The position numbers were made by a program, and so were the translations under genes. The notes under the pieces are model-generated. The model searched no databases. It was given only the letters and a program-made list of their open reading frames with translations, and was not told the origin of the DNA. Below are positions 9,607 through 20,037 of a stretch of DNA of 64,000 nt, piece by piece (the first letter of the stretch is position 1; the number at the start of each line of letters is the position of its first letter). The stretch covers positions 3,529,918-3,593,917 of the forward strand of contig NW_006921536.1 of NCBI RefSeq assembly GCF_000340215.1, given 5' to 3'. Source of the stretch: Pseudocercospora fijiensis CIRAD86 (Eukaryota; Ascomycota; Dothideomycetes; Mycosphaerellales; Mycosphaerellaceae).

Positions 9607-11510
9607 GGAAGGTAGAGATGACAACATGTTGCTCGGGGGTTCTACTTGCGTAGCATTGACTTGAAAGCATAAGTAATTGAGTTGGACAGGGTTTAAGTGG
9701 CTTGAGGTAAGAATATAAGTATACTGTACTTTGACGAAGGAGCCGTACTTTTATCTTATTAAAACAACGGCCCTTCAAGAGCTTTCTACATCCTAATATA
9801 AATAGTATCGACTGAGGAAAGTAGAGTAGTGTTGCTACTCCGTATACCATCCTGGAGCTCGAGAGTTATCTGGGTTTGAAGGTTATGGAAAGCCGCTCAC
9901 GAGATCAAAGACCTTTTAGGCGATGAAGCAAAGAGCGTGCTAAACCGCGTATATCTATATGTGTAGCATATCCATTAAGAGCCTTCCGTTTTTGAACGTT
10001 CAGCATACCGACAGCTATGATGCTTCTTACCTACCTACCAAGCGCTTTATGCTTCATCTCATTTACCTCGGCCGATGACGACGCTGGCATTATCTGCACT
10101 GGTGAGCGCGGCTCAGCACTTCTTAACAACTATCCTCGAGCCCAATGGTTACAAACTCCAGGTCAAATAGTACGACAGGGCCAAGACCCAATGAGGGTAG
10201 TTCCCCGGTCGCATTCTCTGGTAACGCCAATATCCTGGTTCGGCTGTTTCGACGATTCAATAGACCTCCTCCAGGAATGCCTGGAGTTAGATCCTCCTAT
10301 GACACGTGCGTAATAATTACGAACAATTCGGGATACAGGTCGCCGTCCGAGTCGTTGCAGTTGCTGGAGGAGTCCCTGAATGGCGTGGTATAACAAGGTT
10401 CGCACAGGGAAGTCGAGAATTTTACATCCATAGCACCGGACGCTCTCGAGTAGTGCTTCACCACCTTCTTTAAATGGATCGCCGTGCTAGCGGTAGCGGC
10501 TGAAGGGACGAAAGATATTAAGGACGTTGCTGCTGATACAGCGTGTGTTGTTATAGAAGAAATGAGACAGGGAACAGAGGAGCTGAAAGGCCGTATTGCT
10601 GAGTTGGAGATGGTTGTTGGTCTCAGCGAGACTATGGTTGAATGAGCGACTGCAGTCGGCTGTATTGTACCATCATATCTCCCATCTTCCATCCTCCGTG
10701 GCATGTCGATGTGGTGCTTAATCCAGCTCTTCAGACAACTGAATGAGACCTCAAACTTGCTCGAATCGCGGACATAGGGCACGCCAAGCAACTCGTACGT
10801 AATCCTGATCTTGTCGAAGCCTCGCCTAGAGAGGTTCACATGGATGGCAATACCATAATTGGAAGGAGGTGGTAGCAAAGAGCTTGAGGAGCTCCTGAAA
10901 TAGGTAGCCGTGCCATGGCAACCGTGGTTGCTAAGCAAACAACTCCTGGGATTTGCTATACCACTGGAAAGGGCGACAACATGGCCTGGAAGAGATGAGA
11001 AACGTCCTACGATGCTGGAGGGCTATTTCATGCTTCTGCCGACTCAGTTTGCCGCCTATTTTATGTGACAGATGTGTGCGACGTTTTGCAAGTCACGGTA
11101 GGGATTCTAGGGAACACTGATTTAGAGTTTCTCCAGTCCACGAAAACAAAAACATCCACACACATCCGTCGCCCTTGAAGCACTTTGCTCGAGGAAGCAC
11201 GACGGCACGCATGGCTTCACCTGCAAAGCGTCTTCACATGCTCCCTTCACTCCGCTCGCCACCTTTACCGCCCTCCGCGGCCTCGCTCGCTACACAACAC
11301 CGCCTCCTCCGCCGGCTTCAGCCTTGTGGGCCCCAACTCGGCGCCGTGACGACTGCCACGCAAGCGAACACCTCACATCCCAGTCGCGAGCGGCTGTTTT
11401 GTCTCGAGTTGTTTATGTCTGAGACAACATTATTGTCAGCATAGCATAAGGGGCCTCTACATCCCCCCTTCCTCCACTCCCCATTCCCACAATACCACGA
11501 CACTGCAACC
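9607..11510. other. Gene-poor region with one protein-like fragment
   Basis: Most of this 1.9 kb is AT-richer than its neighbours. At about 10,463-10,645 the plus strand, after a TAG that could be an acceptor, reads CFTTFFKWIAVLAVAAEGTK and continues into a helical stretch ending GRIAELEMVVGLSETMVE and a TGA. This looks like the C-terminus of a membrane-anchored coiled-coil protein, but I cannot find a convincing 5' part, so it may be a gene remnant. Open frames at 10,017-10,313 (plus, hydrophobic start) and 10,297-10,938 (minus) are not convincing. The rest shows nothing I can name. Confidence 0.35.
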
Positions 11511-12619
11511 ATGCGCGTTCCACAGAACAAACTGCAGAAGATCAAGGCGGCCATACACTGCACCCAACTTCTGCTCATATTCGTGGCAGGATGCCTGACT
11601 CTTGCCGTCATGACGAAGAATGGAGGCTTTGGAGGGCAGACGGCCTTCTACTTCGCATTGGTATGCAAAGCCCCAGCCATGGCAAAGCCTACATTGTCTT
11701 CTGACTCGACCTTCTAGTGCTTCATCACCATCCCAGCAATCCTCTACCAAGTCATGGTTCCAATGTGGTCTCGCGCCTGGCGCTTGAATAACGTCTACGC
11801 CTATGCAGTCATCGACGTTCTGTTCGCCCTACTCTGGTTCGCAGCATCCATTGCTGTCGCCGTGTGGAACGCAAAAGGCATCGCAAAAGGCAAGACTACC
11901 AAGACCGACGATACCGACACGAGCAAGAGCTCCACCAAATTTCTCTTCGCCCGCGCCGACACCACAACGAAAGACGGCACGTGCAACTCCTTCGCTTATG
12001 GCAGCGCAAGCAAGTGCTCCGTGAGTAAGGCCACTGTCGGCTTTGGCATCGTCATACTGCTTCTTTTCGCAGCAACGACGTACATATCGATACAAGCCGT
12101 TCGACAATATCGACAGAGCGGCGCTGTACCTACCATGAGCTTCAGAAACAAGAAACAGGATGCACTAGAAAACGCGGAGGAGGCCAAAGTGTGGTCCACC
12201 AGTACCGATGAGCTGAACAATGCCGATGATCGACTATCGTATGGCGGTTATGGCGGAAACACTACCTCAGACCAAGACGGCTTGCTTGGCGCAGGTCCTC
12301 GACGCTCCGGCTCAGGCGGCGTTGTGCACCCTGAGGGGCCGGATTCGTACTCTCACCTAGCGAACCGCGAGAATCTGGACACAGCCGGTCATGGTGAGTT
12401 CCTAATGTGGCCCTCTTCTGCTCCCACGAAAGGCTGCTGATTGTTCCTCTCTTAGACGTCGTCCATCCTGGAAGAAGAACACCCGTGCAACCTGTTGCCA
12501 TTCCGGCTGCATATGGCGATGACCATTTCGCGCCGTCTGCTCTCAGTCCACCAGGCTATGGGACCAGTCCCAATGGCAGGGTCCAATTTCCAGAGGCCAA
12601 CTACAGTGCGCTACGGTGA
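11511..12619 (+). CDS. MARVEL-domain four-pass membrane protein
   Basis: Three exons: 11511-11660, 11718-12393 and 12456-12619. The introns are GTATGC...TTCTAG (57 nt) and GTGAGT...TCTTAG (62 nt). The coding length is 990 nt, giving 329 residues. The first ~190 residues hold four hydrophobic segments: about 18-36 (QLLLIFVAGCLTLAVM), 43-66 across the first splice (AFYFAL-CFITIPAILYQV), about 78-102 (YAYAVIDVLFALLWFAASIAVAV) and about 165-187 (VGFGIVILLLFAATTYISIQ). The extracellular or lumenal loop before segment 4 has two cysteines (TCNSFAYGSASKCS). That topology is the fungal MARVEL layout, associated with membrane apposition and vesicle traffic. The C-terminal ~140 residues are cytosolic, hydrophilic and Gly/Ser/Pro-rich. 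Substrate or partner is unknown. Confidence 0.85.
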
Positions 12620-12919
12620 AGGCTGGTGCGGCGGAACGACCTAATGAGATCAAGATGACCAAGAATTGTTATTAGCAAGCGTTGTCCTTTGGTAAGCTAG
12701 AACATTCGAAGTGCCGGCTTGTTTGCGAAGTTTGGTACTAACGGACACCAGACTCCTTCTTTCAGGTACGGCTTGTTTAGCTACCGATAGAAAGGTAGGT
12801 AGCACCGGCGCAATGGATAGTACCATGTGCGCCTGCTCAGGAACGATTTTCCATCCCCACTCTCATTCCTCGCGAATGTCAGCAGCTCCATAGTTCATGC
12901 ATCTGCTTTTGGGTCCATA

Positions 12920-13795
12920 ATGTCTACTGAGTATCCTGAAAATCTTATCACTTCGAGAGCATCATCATTACCAGATCCAAAGCTACCTACAATACCTAAT
13001 GAACTCGCCTACACCGAGGAAATACAGGGCGATGCAGTCGCGACCGATCGGGAAACGCGCTTGAGAAGACAATCGCCACTCCAACAAGCACAGCTGCTGC
13101 GGCTACCACTCGAATTAAGACTACAGATATATGAGCACGCAACAGGCTATCACATTGGTCTTCACTTGGTAAAAGTCAACAAAGGCCGTCTGCAGTATCG
13201 CCTTGCATGGCCTGCGTCTCCTCTGGATTACCGATGCGAGGCACAACTTCAAGTCGATGATGTGGCGCGGTTATGTCGCCAAACACGTCTCGAACTCATG
13301 CCAACGGTCATGCGCGCATATATCGTCAAATTTCCTGCTTGGACGCCAGAGTTCAAGGTGCAATGCTTGTACTGGATCAATGATGTTAGCGAAGCTTTCT
13401 GCAGGAGTATTGACTGGTACTGGCTTGAAGGACTGTACTGGCGGTTGAGCATCCATCTGCAAACAGCCGGCACATCGCATGCGGAGACGGTGTGGGAAGA
13501 TGAGCGCGCAAGAGAATCGGACCCGCATCGACATGAAGCGAGTGAAAGCTTCGAGCGCAGCAGATTTGTGTTGAGATTGGACTGTGCTGGACATGTCAAG
13601 AGACGCGCGATTGCAGCTGCTGACAGGGCCGCGGACTTTTTGGAGACGTTGCTTGGTGAAAGTGATGGCAGGTTGGGCAGGAGCCAAGTTGCAGCGTTGT
13701 TGAATGGAATTGCATTGACTGGATATGAGCAAATGCGAGAAGAGGACGAGGGTGGCGTCACGGCCATTTTGCCTGCGAGATGGTCAGATTGGTGA
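12920..13795 (+). CDS. 2EXR/F-box-like hypothetical protein
   Basis: The frame is open from an upstream ATG at 12,827, but I prefer the ATG at 12,920 (MSTEYPENL), giving 291 residues. The extra 31 residues resemble untranslated leader. The diagnostic motif LLRLPLELRLQIYEHATG lies near residues 59-76. This is the 'LPxELRxxIYxxA' signature of the large, lineage-expanded fungal 2EXR/F-box-like family. It is followed by a region with CRQTRLELMP, equivalent to the 'CRQIRxE' helix of that family, and Trp/Tyr-rich strands. The role of these proteins is mostly unknown. Some may be F-box-type adaptors. A second member of the same broad family lies at 16,501-17,322. Confidence 0.7.
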   Translation: MSTEYPENLITSRASSLPDPKLPTIPNELAYTEEIQGDAVATDRETRLRRQSPLQQAQLLRLPLELRLQIYEHATGYHIGLHLVKVNKGRLQYRLAWPASPLDYRCEAQLQVDDVARLCRQTRLELMPTVMRAYIVKFPAWTPEFKVQCLYWINDVSEAFCRSIDWYWLEGLYWRLSIHLQTAGTSHAETVWEDERARESDPHRHEASESFERSRFVLRLDCAGHVKRRAIAAADRAADFLETLLGESDGRLGRSQVAALLNGIALTGYEQMREEDEGGVTAILPARWSDW

Positions 13796-14318
13796 TGGCG
13801 TTAAGAATTGATTTCCTGAACATGGAGTTGTCTGACCGCGCTTATGTTTGGCTTTTGATTTGAAGCCTTGAACCTTGCTGTATCGCGCGCGCTGGGGGAC
13901 TACATAAGGAGGTAGCGATGGCATGAATCTCGCTATCAACATTCATTGTTTCTTTCTTCGACCCGACGATGTTCCCGTCCTGCTGTCAAGGCCTGGCGTT
14001 GTACTGTGACATACGGCCGGGCCGAGACGACGATGTTGTCGGCATCGCCAGCGCGGAGTCAACTCAACCACAAATGTACCTTGATGCATTCATTCTACAC
14101 GCCATCACATCAGATCACCGCATTATATGCAGTCCCGCGGCTGCTTAGGCGACAAGCTTCTTCGCACGCTAGCCGCCGCGAGATAGGCGATTGAGGCGTC
14201 TTGGCGAATTGGCCGCCGTGCTGCTATTTTACCATCGAACATCTCCTGAAAGCCTCCAGGCCTCGCATGGGCCACGCGATCGCATCCACGCGGAGAAATA
14301 TCCACGCAGCACCACCCC
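13796..14318. other. Intergenic region
   Basis: Holds the 3' end of the 2EXR gene and the promoter of the permease gene. I see no gene or repeat in it. Confidence 0.5.
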
Positions 14319-15806
14319 ATGATGGGCGTGCTCCACAAGCTTAGGGTTGCCGTCTGGGGAGAAGCTCCTGCCACCAAGGAGGAATCGCGTCTGCTCTTCA
14401 AGATCGACTGGTTCATATTATCCTATGTCTGCCTGATGTACTGGGTAGGTGGATGGAATGAGTGATCTGGACCGCCCATTGCATGCTAATGTCGAGATGC
14501 GTAGGTGAACTATCTCGATCGAGCCAATCTCAACAACGCCTATGTCTCAGGCGCGAAAGAAGATCTCGGGTTCAGAGGCACTCAACTCAACCAGATCAAC
14601 ACGATATTTTATGGCGGCTATCTGTTGGGTCAGATTCCGAACAACCTGATCCTCCAAAGAGTACCGCCTCGCATCTGGCTTCCGACGACATGCATGGTCT
14701 GGGGCTTCTTGACGCTCGGCACCGGTTTTACGCATCATCCTTGGCAAATCATGGTCATTCGCTTCTTTCAAGGCTTCTTTGAATCGTCCTGCTTCGTTGG
14801 CGTGCAATGGATCTTGGGATCATGGTACAAGCCTGAGGAGATCGGCAAGCGCACTGCCATCTTCACATCTTCTGGCCTGGCCGGTACGCTCTTTTCCGGC
14901 ATTATGCAAGGCTCCATCTACACCAACCTCAATGGAAAAGCGGGTCTCGCTGGATGGAGATGGCTCTTCGTGATTGACTTTCTCATCACCCTTCCCGTCG
15001 CCATCTATGGGTTCTTGCTATTCCCTGACACCCCTACCAGCACGAAAGCATGGTACTTCAGCCCACACGAGAAAGTGATGGTGGTAGAGCGCCTGCCTGA
15101 GGTCGAAAAAAAGCGTGGCGTTCTTGGATGGTCATTAATCAAACGAGTCGTCCTCAGTTGGCACTGGTGGGCATTTGTTCTCATGTGGATTGCTGGTTCC
15201 AACACCGAAATGTACAGCTCGAACGCTATCATGCAGTTATATCTGAAGTCCACGCACGACTACACCACTCAACAAGTCAACTATATTCCATCATCCGTCT
15301 CAGGTCTCGGAATCGTCGCAACGTTGCTCCTTGGATGGTACAGCGACTACAACACTCGACGCAGGTGGCATGTCGGCATCTTTCTCTCTTTCACCGCCAT
15401 CACATCTGGCTCGTTGATGCTTTCTCCGCCATCGAGAGCGGCGAAGTTCGCGGCGCTGATCCTGAACGGATGTCAATTCGCGGGTCAGACTGTGTTCTTC
15501 GCTTGGGCCAATGACCTGACCCGTAAAGACGATGCAAAGCGATCTGTCGTCCTCGCTAGCATGAACATGTTCAGCGTTGCTGTCTACTTGTTCTGGAGTC
15601 TTCTGTTCTACAACGCCACACAAGCACCGGACTGGTATGAAGGCAGTTGTGCGATGATTGCGATGGGTTGCTTTACGCTGATCATGACCATTGTATGCTA
15701 TCTCTTGCAGCGAAGACAGGAGAAGCACGAAGCTATCGACGCTGCAGACTGGGCTTTGGAGGATATCAAGGCGGCCGAAGTCAAGGCTGCCGAAGTCAAG
15801 TCTTGA
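14319..15806 (+). CDS. MFS permease, Dal5 (allantoate/pantothenate-type) family
   Basis: Two exons: 14,319-14,444 and 14,505-15,806. The 60-nt intron (GTAGGT...TGCGTAG) is fixed because splicing gives CLMYW-VNYLDRANLNNAYV, the conserved first-helix motif of this family. The product is 475 residues; the tandem ATGs at 14,319 and 14,322 are both possible starts. Twelve hydrophobic segments are apparent, including WLPTTCMVWGFLTLGTGF, IMVIRFFQGFFESSCFVG (the RFFQG motif), GWRWLFVIDFLITLPVAIYG and FAALILNGCQFAGQTVFFAW. The central cytosolic loop contains FSPHEKVMVVERLP. The family exchanges small carboxylates or vitamins (allantoate, ureidosuccinate, pantothenate, nicotinate) with protons at the plasma membrane; the exact substrate cannot be read from sequence. 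The C-terminus has a short repeat (AAEVKAAEVKS). Confidence 0.9.
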
Positions 15807-16500
15807 CAATAGCGATCGGACTCAGGAACGGCAAATGCGATAATGTGACTCGGAATGCATTTGACACATGGCGTCGGATACGCGTAGACTGCTTGGATTC
15901 CATATAAGTCTGCGGCCGATGAGAGCTCCTCTTTCTCATGCATTTTAACGTACGTGATTGGACTGCTTCCAAAATCTTTGTGCTTAGCTAGCAGGCGTTC
16001 CGGCCAGTCGAACCTTCAGATGTCCTGTGAACCTCGACCCAATTTGCTGTCTACGTCAATGCCGCGCACTCGCTATGATAGCTCTTGGATCAATCGTATG
16101 CCTCGGACAGTTGCGCCATTTGAGAGATATGCACATAGATCTCAAGACACAAGGAATCTATTGACTAAGCTCGTTTTCTCGCTGGCATCATCCAAGGAGG
16201 TCGCTACTCTATATACATAGGAGCGATACATGGATTTTCGGCTTTCATAATTTGTCGTCGGAGCCCTTGTGTTTAGAGAAGTCCCGCGTGCCGTGACGGC
16301 CCCCCCCCCCCCCCAAATACTCGTATGCTCACGCACCTCAATGTCGACGAACGCTACTGAGCTCTCGCAGGAGGATAGGAGAAGTGAATGGCGCTGATCC
16401 GGCAAGCTAGACGGTGTTGCTTGCGTATGACCCGGCATACTCTAGAGTCAACTTGGAACAAGCCGCCAGCCTTCCGTCGCTGTTCGTGAACACTGGTAAC
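15807..16500. other. Intergenic region with a C15 homopolymer
   Basis: Convergent intergenic space between the permease and the interrupted F-box-like gene. A run of 15 C residues occupies 16,300-16,314. No coding signal seen. Confidence 0.5.
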
Positions 16501-17322
16501 TTAGACTTCAAGAACCAAAGTCTGACCTAATGCATTTTTGACCCAGCCGACGAATTGACCCTTTGAGTTTCTTACTTCCTTCTCACCATCTGGTCCCTTC
16601 AATTCCTTCTCGCCGTATAAGCTTCGGACGAATTCAATCTCTTTCGCAGTCAACCGAGGCTTCTCGCCCTTGGCTTTGAGGATCCTGACAATCTCGTCAG
16701 CCACCCTCTTCTCTCGTCATTCAGTCTCGGTCGCAATCAAAGGTCCTGAGTGCCAGGTTTGAAATGCTTCTGGTACTGTCACCATGTTGGAGTTGAATGC
16801 TTGGTGGGCCACGAAGTGGTCAGGATCCAACTGTACTCTGATTCCTCCCAGCAGAAACGACTTGCAGAAGGGGACCGCTGCTCTGCCGACGGTCAACATC
16901 CAGCGATGAAGCTCTTTCTCCACTTCTGGTTCGCGTAAAGGTAGATTGAGGTGGATTTCCAAAGTTCTGCCCTCGATCCAGAACGCGAGGTATTCTTGTC
17001 GTATCTGACGACATGTGTTCGCGAAGGCTGGGATCTCGCTACAGCCTGGGATGATGAATCTACGCCTTGTTGTCGAAGATTGGTCGTCCTGCGCGGCGAG
17101 CTCGTAGATCTGATTGCGTAGTTCCGAAGGAAGGTCGAAGAAGCCGGTCTTCGCCCTGTATGCTATTTCTTGTATGGGAACATACATTGGACATTCAACC
17201 TCTTGAAACTCTGCGGCCAATATCATTTTTGTGAGGGAAGGGCCGACGACTCTTGACTTTAGTTGTATGCGGCCATTGCAAGACAGCATATAGAATTTGG
17301 CTGCCTGAAAAATACTGTTCAT
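16501..17322 (-). pseudogene. F-box/2EXR-like gene interrupted by one in-frame TGA
   Basis: From the ATG at 17,322 the frame encodes 201 residues and ends at a TGA (16,719-16,717). The same frame then stays open for another 71 codons to a TAG at 16,501. The first part contains TGFFDLPSELRNQIYELAAQ (about residues 58-77) and ANTCRQIRQEYLAFW, the paired motifs of the fungal 2EXR/F-box-like family. The part after the TGA reads REKRVADEIVRILKAKGEKP and AKEIEFVRSLYGEKE, a charged helical segment of good protein character. The simplest reading is a full-length protein of about 272 residues whose gene carries a recent nonsense change such as CGA to TGA. Alternatives are a genuine shorter protein with a coding-like 3'UTR, or stop readthrough. 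The gene lies 0.3 kb from the tandem-repeat/MFS pseudogene and 2.7 kb from the RIP-mutated island. Confidence 0.6.
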
Positions 17323-17394
17323 GTTATTCCAGATGCTGGTTGCCTGAAGGATGCATAGCCACGTGTCAATTTTGCTTCAGACGGCATCGAAACG

Positions 17395-18378
17395 ATGAAT
17401 TCTGTTCTGTCACGGAATTTGAGAGGTGTATATCCTGATACTGAGACAATTGGCTGTATTCTGTTCTGTATTCTGCACGAGCTGGTGAGATGGCAGAACT
17501 CGGCCTCCGAGAACAGCCTCAGGCACCACAACGACCAGCCGACCAGCCAACCAGCCTCAAGCACCGCGACGACGAAGAACAGGGACGACGCGACCTGTAA
17601 CGACCAGCGACCCGTCACGACTAGCGCATACAGCGACCCGCGACGACCAGCGAACGACCCGCGAACCCGCGACGCCAACGATGGCGCGGCGACAGTTACC
17701 TCCCTCGCTACGACCGAACAAGAGTACCTCGAATACAGCGATCCGCGACGACCAGCGAACGACCAGCGAACCCGCGACGACAACGATGACGCGGCGACAG
17801 TCACCTCCCTCGCTCCGACCGAACAAAGGTACCTCGAATACAGCGATCCGCGACGACCAGCGAACGACCAGCGAACCCGCGACGACAACGATGGCGCGGC
17901 GACAGTCACCTCCCTCGCTCCGACCGAACAAAGGTACCTCGAATACAGCGATCCGCGACGACCAGCGAACGACCAGCGAACCCGCGACGACAACGATGGC
18001 GCGGCGACAGTCACCTCCCTCGCTACGACCGAACAGATGATCGCTGGACTATCGTGGTACTCGAATCATGTTCTATTCGTGTCCGCCAGGGTATTCCAAG
18101 GGATTGGACTCGCGACCTGTCTCCCGAATGGGCTTGCGCTGCTGGGAGAACTTTATGGACCAGGACCACGAATGAGAATGGCCTTCGCGGACTTTGGTGC
18201 TTGTGCGCCTGGTGGACGTATAGTTGGATCGGCGATGGCTGGAGTCTTTGCTCTTGCTTGGTGGCCTTGGAATTTCTTCTCTTTCGCCATCACATTGCTC
18301 GTGATTGCAATCGTAGCTCAGACTACCATTACAGACCGCCAGGACCATAAGCCCGGCCTTGGTGGCCAGAAAATCTGA
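17395..18378 (+). pseudogene. Chimeric frame: tandem-repeat segment fused to an MFS transporter fragment
   Basis: An uninterrupted 327-codon frame starts at 17,395, crosses the 105-bp array and continues as MIAGLSWYSNHVLFVSARVF, QGIGLATCLPNGLALLGELY, then a glycine-rich helix and WWPWNFFSFAITLLVIAIVA. That second half is clearly part of a DHA2-type MFS efflux pump (transmembrane segments 3-6: ARVFQGIG motif, then GPGPR), but it starts in the middle of the family's fold. The first two to three transmembrane segments are missing and are replaced by the repeat. The frame stops at 18,376-18,378, where the family would go on. I treat it as the 5' part of a decayed gene that continues at 18,379-19,760 (next entry). 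Whether the chimeric frame is transcribed is unknown. Confidence 0.6.
17626..18045 (+). repeat. Tandem repeat, 4 copies of a 105-bp unit
   Basis: The anchor GAATACAGCG recurs at 17,731, 17,836 and 17,941, exactly 105 bp apart, with a diverged first copy (GCATACAGCG) at 17,626. Copies 2-4 are nearly identical. Because 105 is a multiple of three, several frames on both strands stay open across the array. The plus frame repeats a 35-residue unit containing YSDPRRPANDQRTRD. Composition is GC-rich with many CGACCAGCGAACGACC runs. Confidence 0.9.
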
Positions 18379-19895
18379 GGTGGCGCTGTTTGGGAAATGG
18401 ATCTCCTTGGAGCTGTCGTGGGTATAACTGCACTGGTCCCCGTCAATTTCTCTTGAGTTCAAGCTCCAATTGTCGGCTCTCAGGAGCCTTATGCGATCGT
18501 CACTCTTATTCTTGGCGTTTTATTGATGCCGGCATTCTTCTGGATCGAGCTCGAGACTGCTCATAACCCGTTGCTGCCGCTGGGTGGCTTCACGAGCAGC
18601 CACGCCTTTGTCCTTGGATATCTTGTTGTGGCTGGCCCAATTTTGGTATCTGGGTCTTCTACATCTGGCAAATTCTGACAGTGCTACGCCACTCCTGGCT
18701 TCCGCATACCTGTCGCCGCTGACGATTGCGGGTGCCGTGGCCGCAGTGGCTACTGGTCTCCTGCGGCACAGAATGCGTCCAGCATGGGTCATGGTGATTG
18801 CGCGGTAAGTAGACCCAAGTGCAAAGAGTGCGAGCATCGGCGAGGAGAGCACCAATCCACCTGCGTGGTCTTAGACGATACTGCTGGCATTGATCGTACG
18901 ACCTCGCGGAGTCTCGCTCGAGCGCATATATAAACGCGATGTTCATGCTAACACGTTTCAGCTCTGCGCCTTGATGACCGGCAGCATTCTCATCGCCACT
19001 GTACCTCCCAATCAGATCTACTGGGCTCAAATATTCGTGTGCACTTTGGTTGCGCCCTTCGGTAAGTCTAGGCTTCACCAATAGACTGAATCCCTCGCGC
19101 GAAGATACTGATATGTGTACTCTTCTCTCCAGGGATGGACCCCTCTTTTCCCGCCTCTGTCACAATGATTTCGGATTCTGTCGATAAAGCGCATCAAGGG
19201 ATTGCGGCTAGTCTGGTTGATACGATTGTGGGTGGTCTTCCAATCCTCTTCGCCAAAACGCATGGACGCCGGTCGTTTCCTCAATGGATTCAGAGCGCTT
19301 CTCCTCCACGATATGCCGCTGTCTGACTTCATGGCGTCCGGGATGGAGAATGGCGGAACACGAGGTGGTTCGATGCTGTGTCTCTGGGCATGACTCGTGT
19401 CGAAGTTGATGGGTGGAGGGAGTTGCTCGTCGATGTTGGAGAGGACGCTTCTGCGCCAGGCAGTTTTGTCTTCGTTGGTCCGGGCTCGTTGCAGCATGAT
19501 GATTGTATGAGATTCCCGCTAACGAATGTGGGCACGTGGGTGAATTACTCTACATGTATCTCTCTGGGACTGCCAGGTGGGCTTCGCGGGAACTGTCGAA
19601 GTTCATGTCAATAGTGACAGAGGACGAAGTTACGCGGACGCGTCATACGGATACAGGAGTGCTTTGTACATGGGCATGGGGTTGGCAGGGCTCGGTATTG
19701 CGCTGGCTGTTGTCTTTCTCGCCAAGCGCTGCCACGACGACAGCAAGAAGTGGAGAAGACATCAGAATAATGCGGAGGACATTGAGGCACAGGAACTCGT
19801 CGCATGTCAACGACCTTTCTCAGTTCACGATTCTGCCATGGTGCCACGCAACACCGTTTGGACTGGAGCAATAAACACTACACTTCTGAGATGAG
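18379..19895 (+). pseudogene. Remainder of DHA2-type MFS efflux pump pseudogene
   Basis: Recognisable transporter blocks follow in order but in different frames. PYAIVTLILGVLLMPAFFWI lies after an in-frame TGA. FGIWVFYIWQILTVLR is in a shifted frame around 18,640-18,690. TIAGAVAAVATGLLRHRMRP and AWVMVIAR lie around 18,720-18,806. Then come ALMTGSILIATVPPNQIYWA (around 18,970), FPASVTMISDSVDKAHQGIA (around 19,150) and finally GFAGTVEVHVN...GLAGLGIALAVVFLAKR (around 19,575-19,730). The sequence keeps intron-like sites (for example GTAAGTC after WAQIFVCTLVAPFG). Together these cover the second half of a 12-14-segment drug:H+ antiporter. At least two in-frame stops, one frameshift and a ~300-bp insertion show it is dead. 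It lacks the RIP signature of the adjacent island, so decay came by other means. The mariner element abuts its 3' end. Confidence 0.75.
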
Positions 19896-19979
19896 AGGTC
19901 TAATTTGCAAAGGCAATATAGTGCATACGAAAGCTAGAAATGCGGTAGCTTTCGCATGCCAGGGTTGTTGTATACAGTG

Positions 19980-20037
19980 CGATTAAGCGAGATGGCGGAC
20001 GGCGGTAATCCCTGCTAGCGCGGCGCTAGCCAAATTT
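19980..20037 (+). repeat. Left terminal inverted repeat of the mariner element
   Basis: Begins CGATTAAGCGAGATGGCGGA and pairs with 21,290-21,346. Confidence 0.85.

Noticed and set aside
10297..10938. 213-codon minus-strand frame
   Set aside because: The opposite strand in part of the same interval (10,463-10,645) looks more like real coding sequence, and the minus protein has no recognisable domain.
16300..16314. C15 run as a regulatory element
   Set aside because: It is a simple homopolymer in convergent intergenic DNA; may also be an assembly artefact.
17319..18014. 231-codon minus-strand frame across the 105-bp array
   Set aside because: It is a by-product of the tandem repeat (period divisible by three keeps several frames open). 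Its ends have no protein character.
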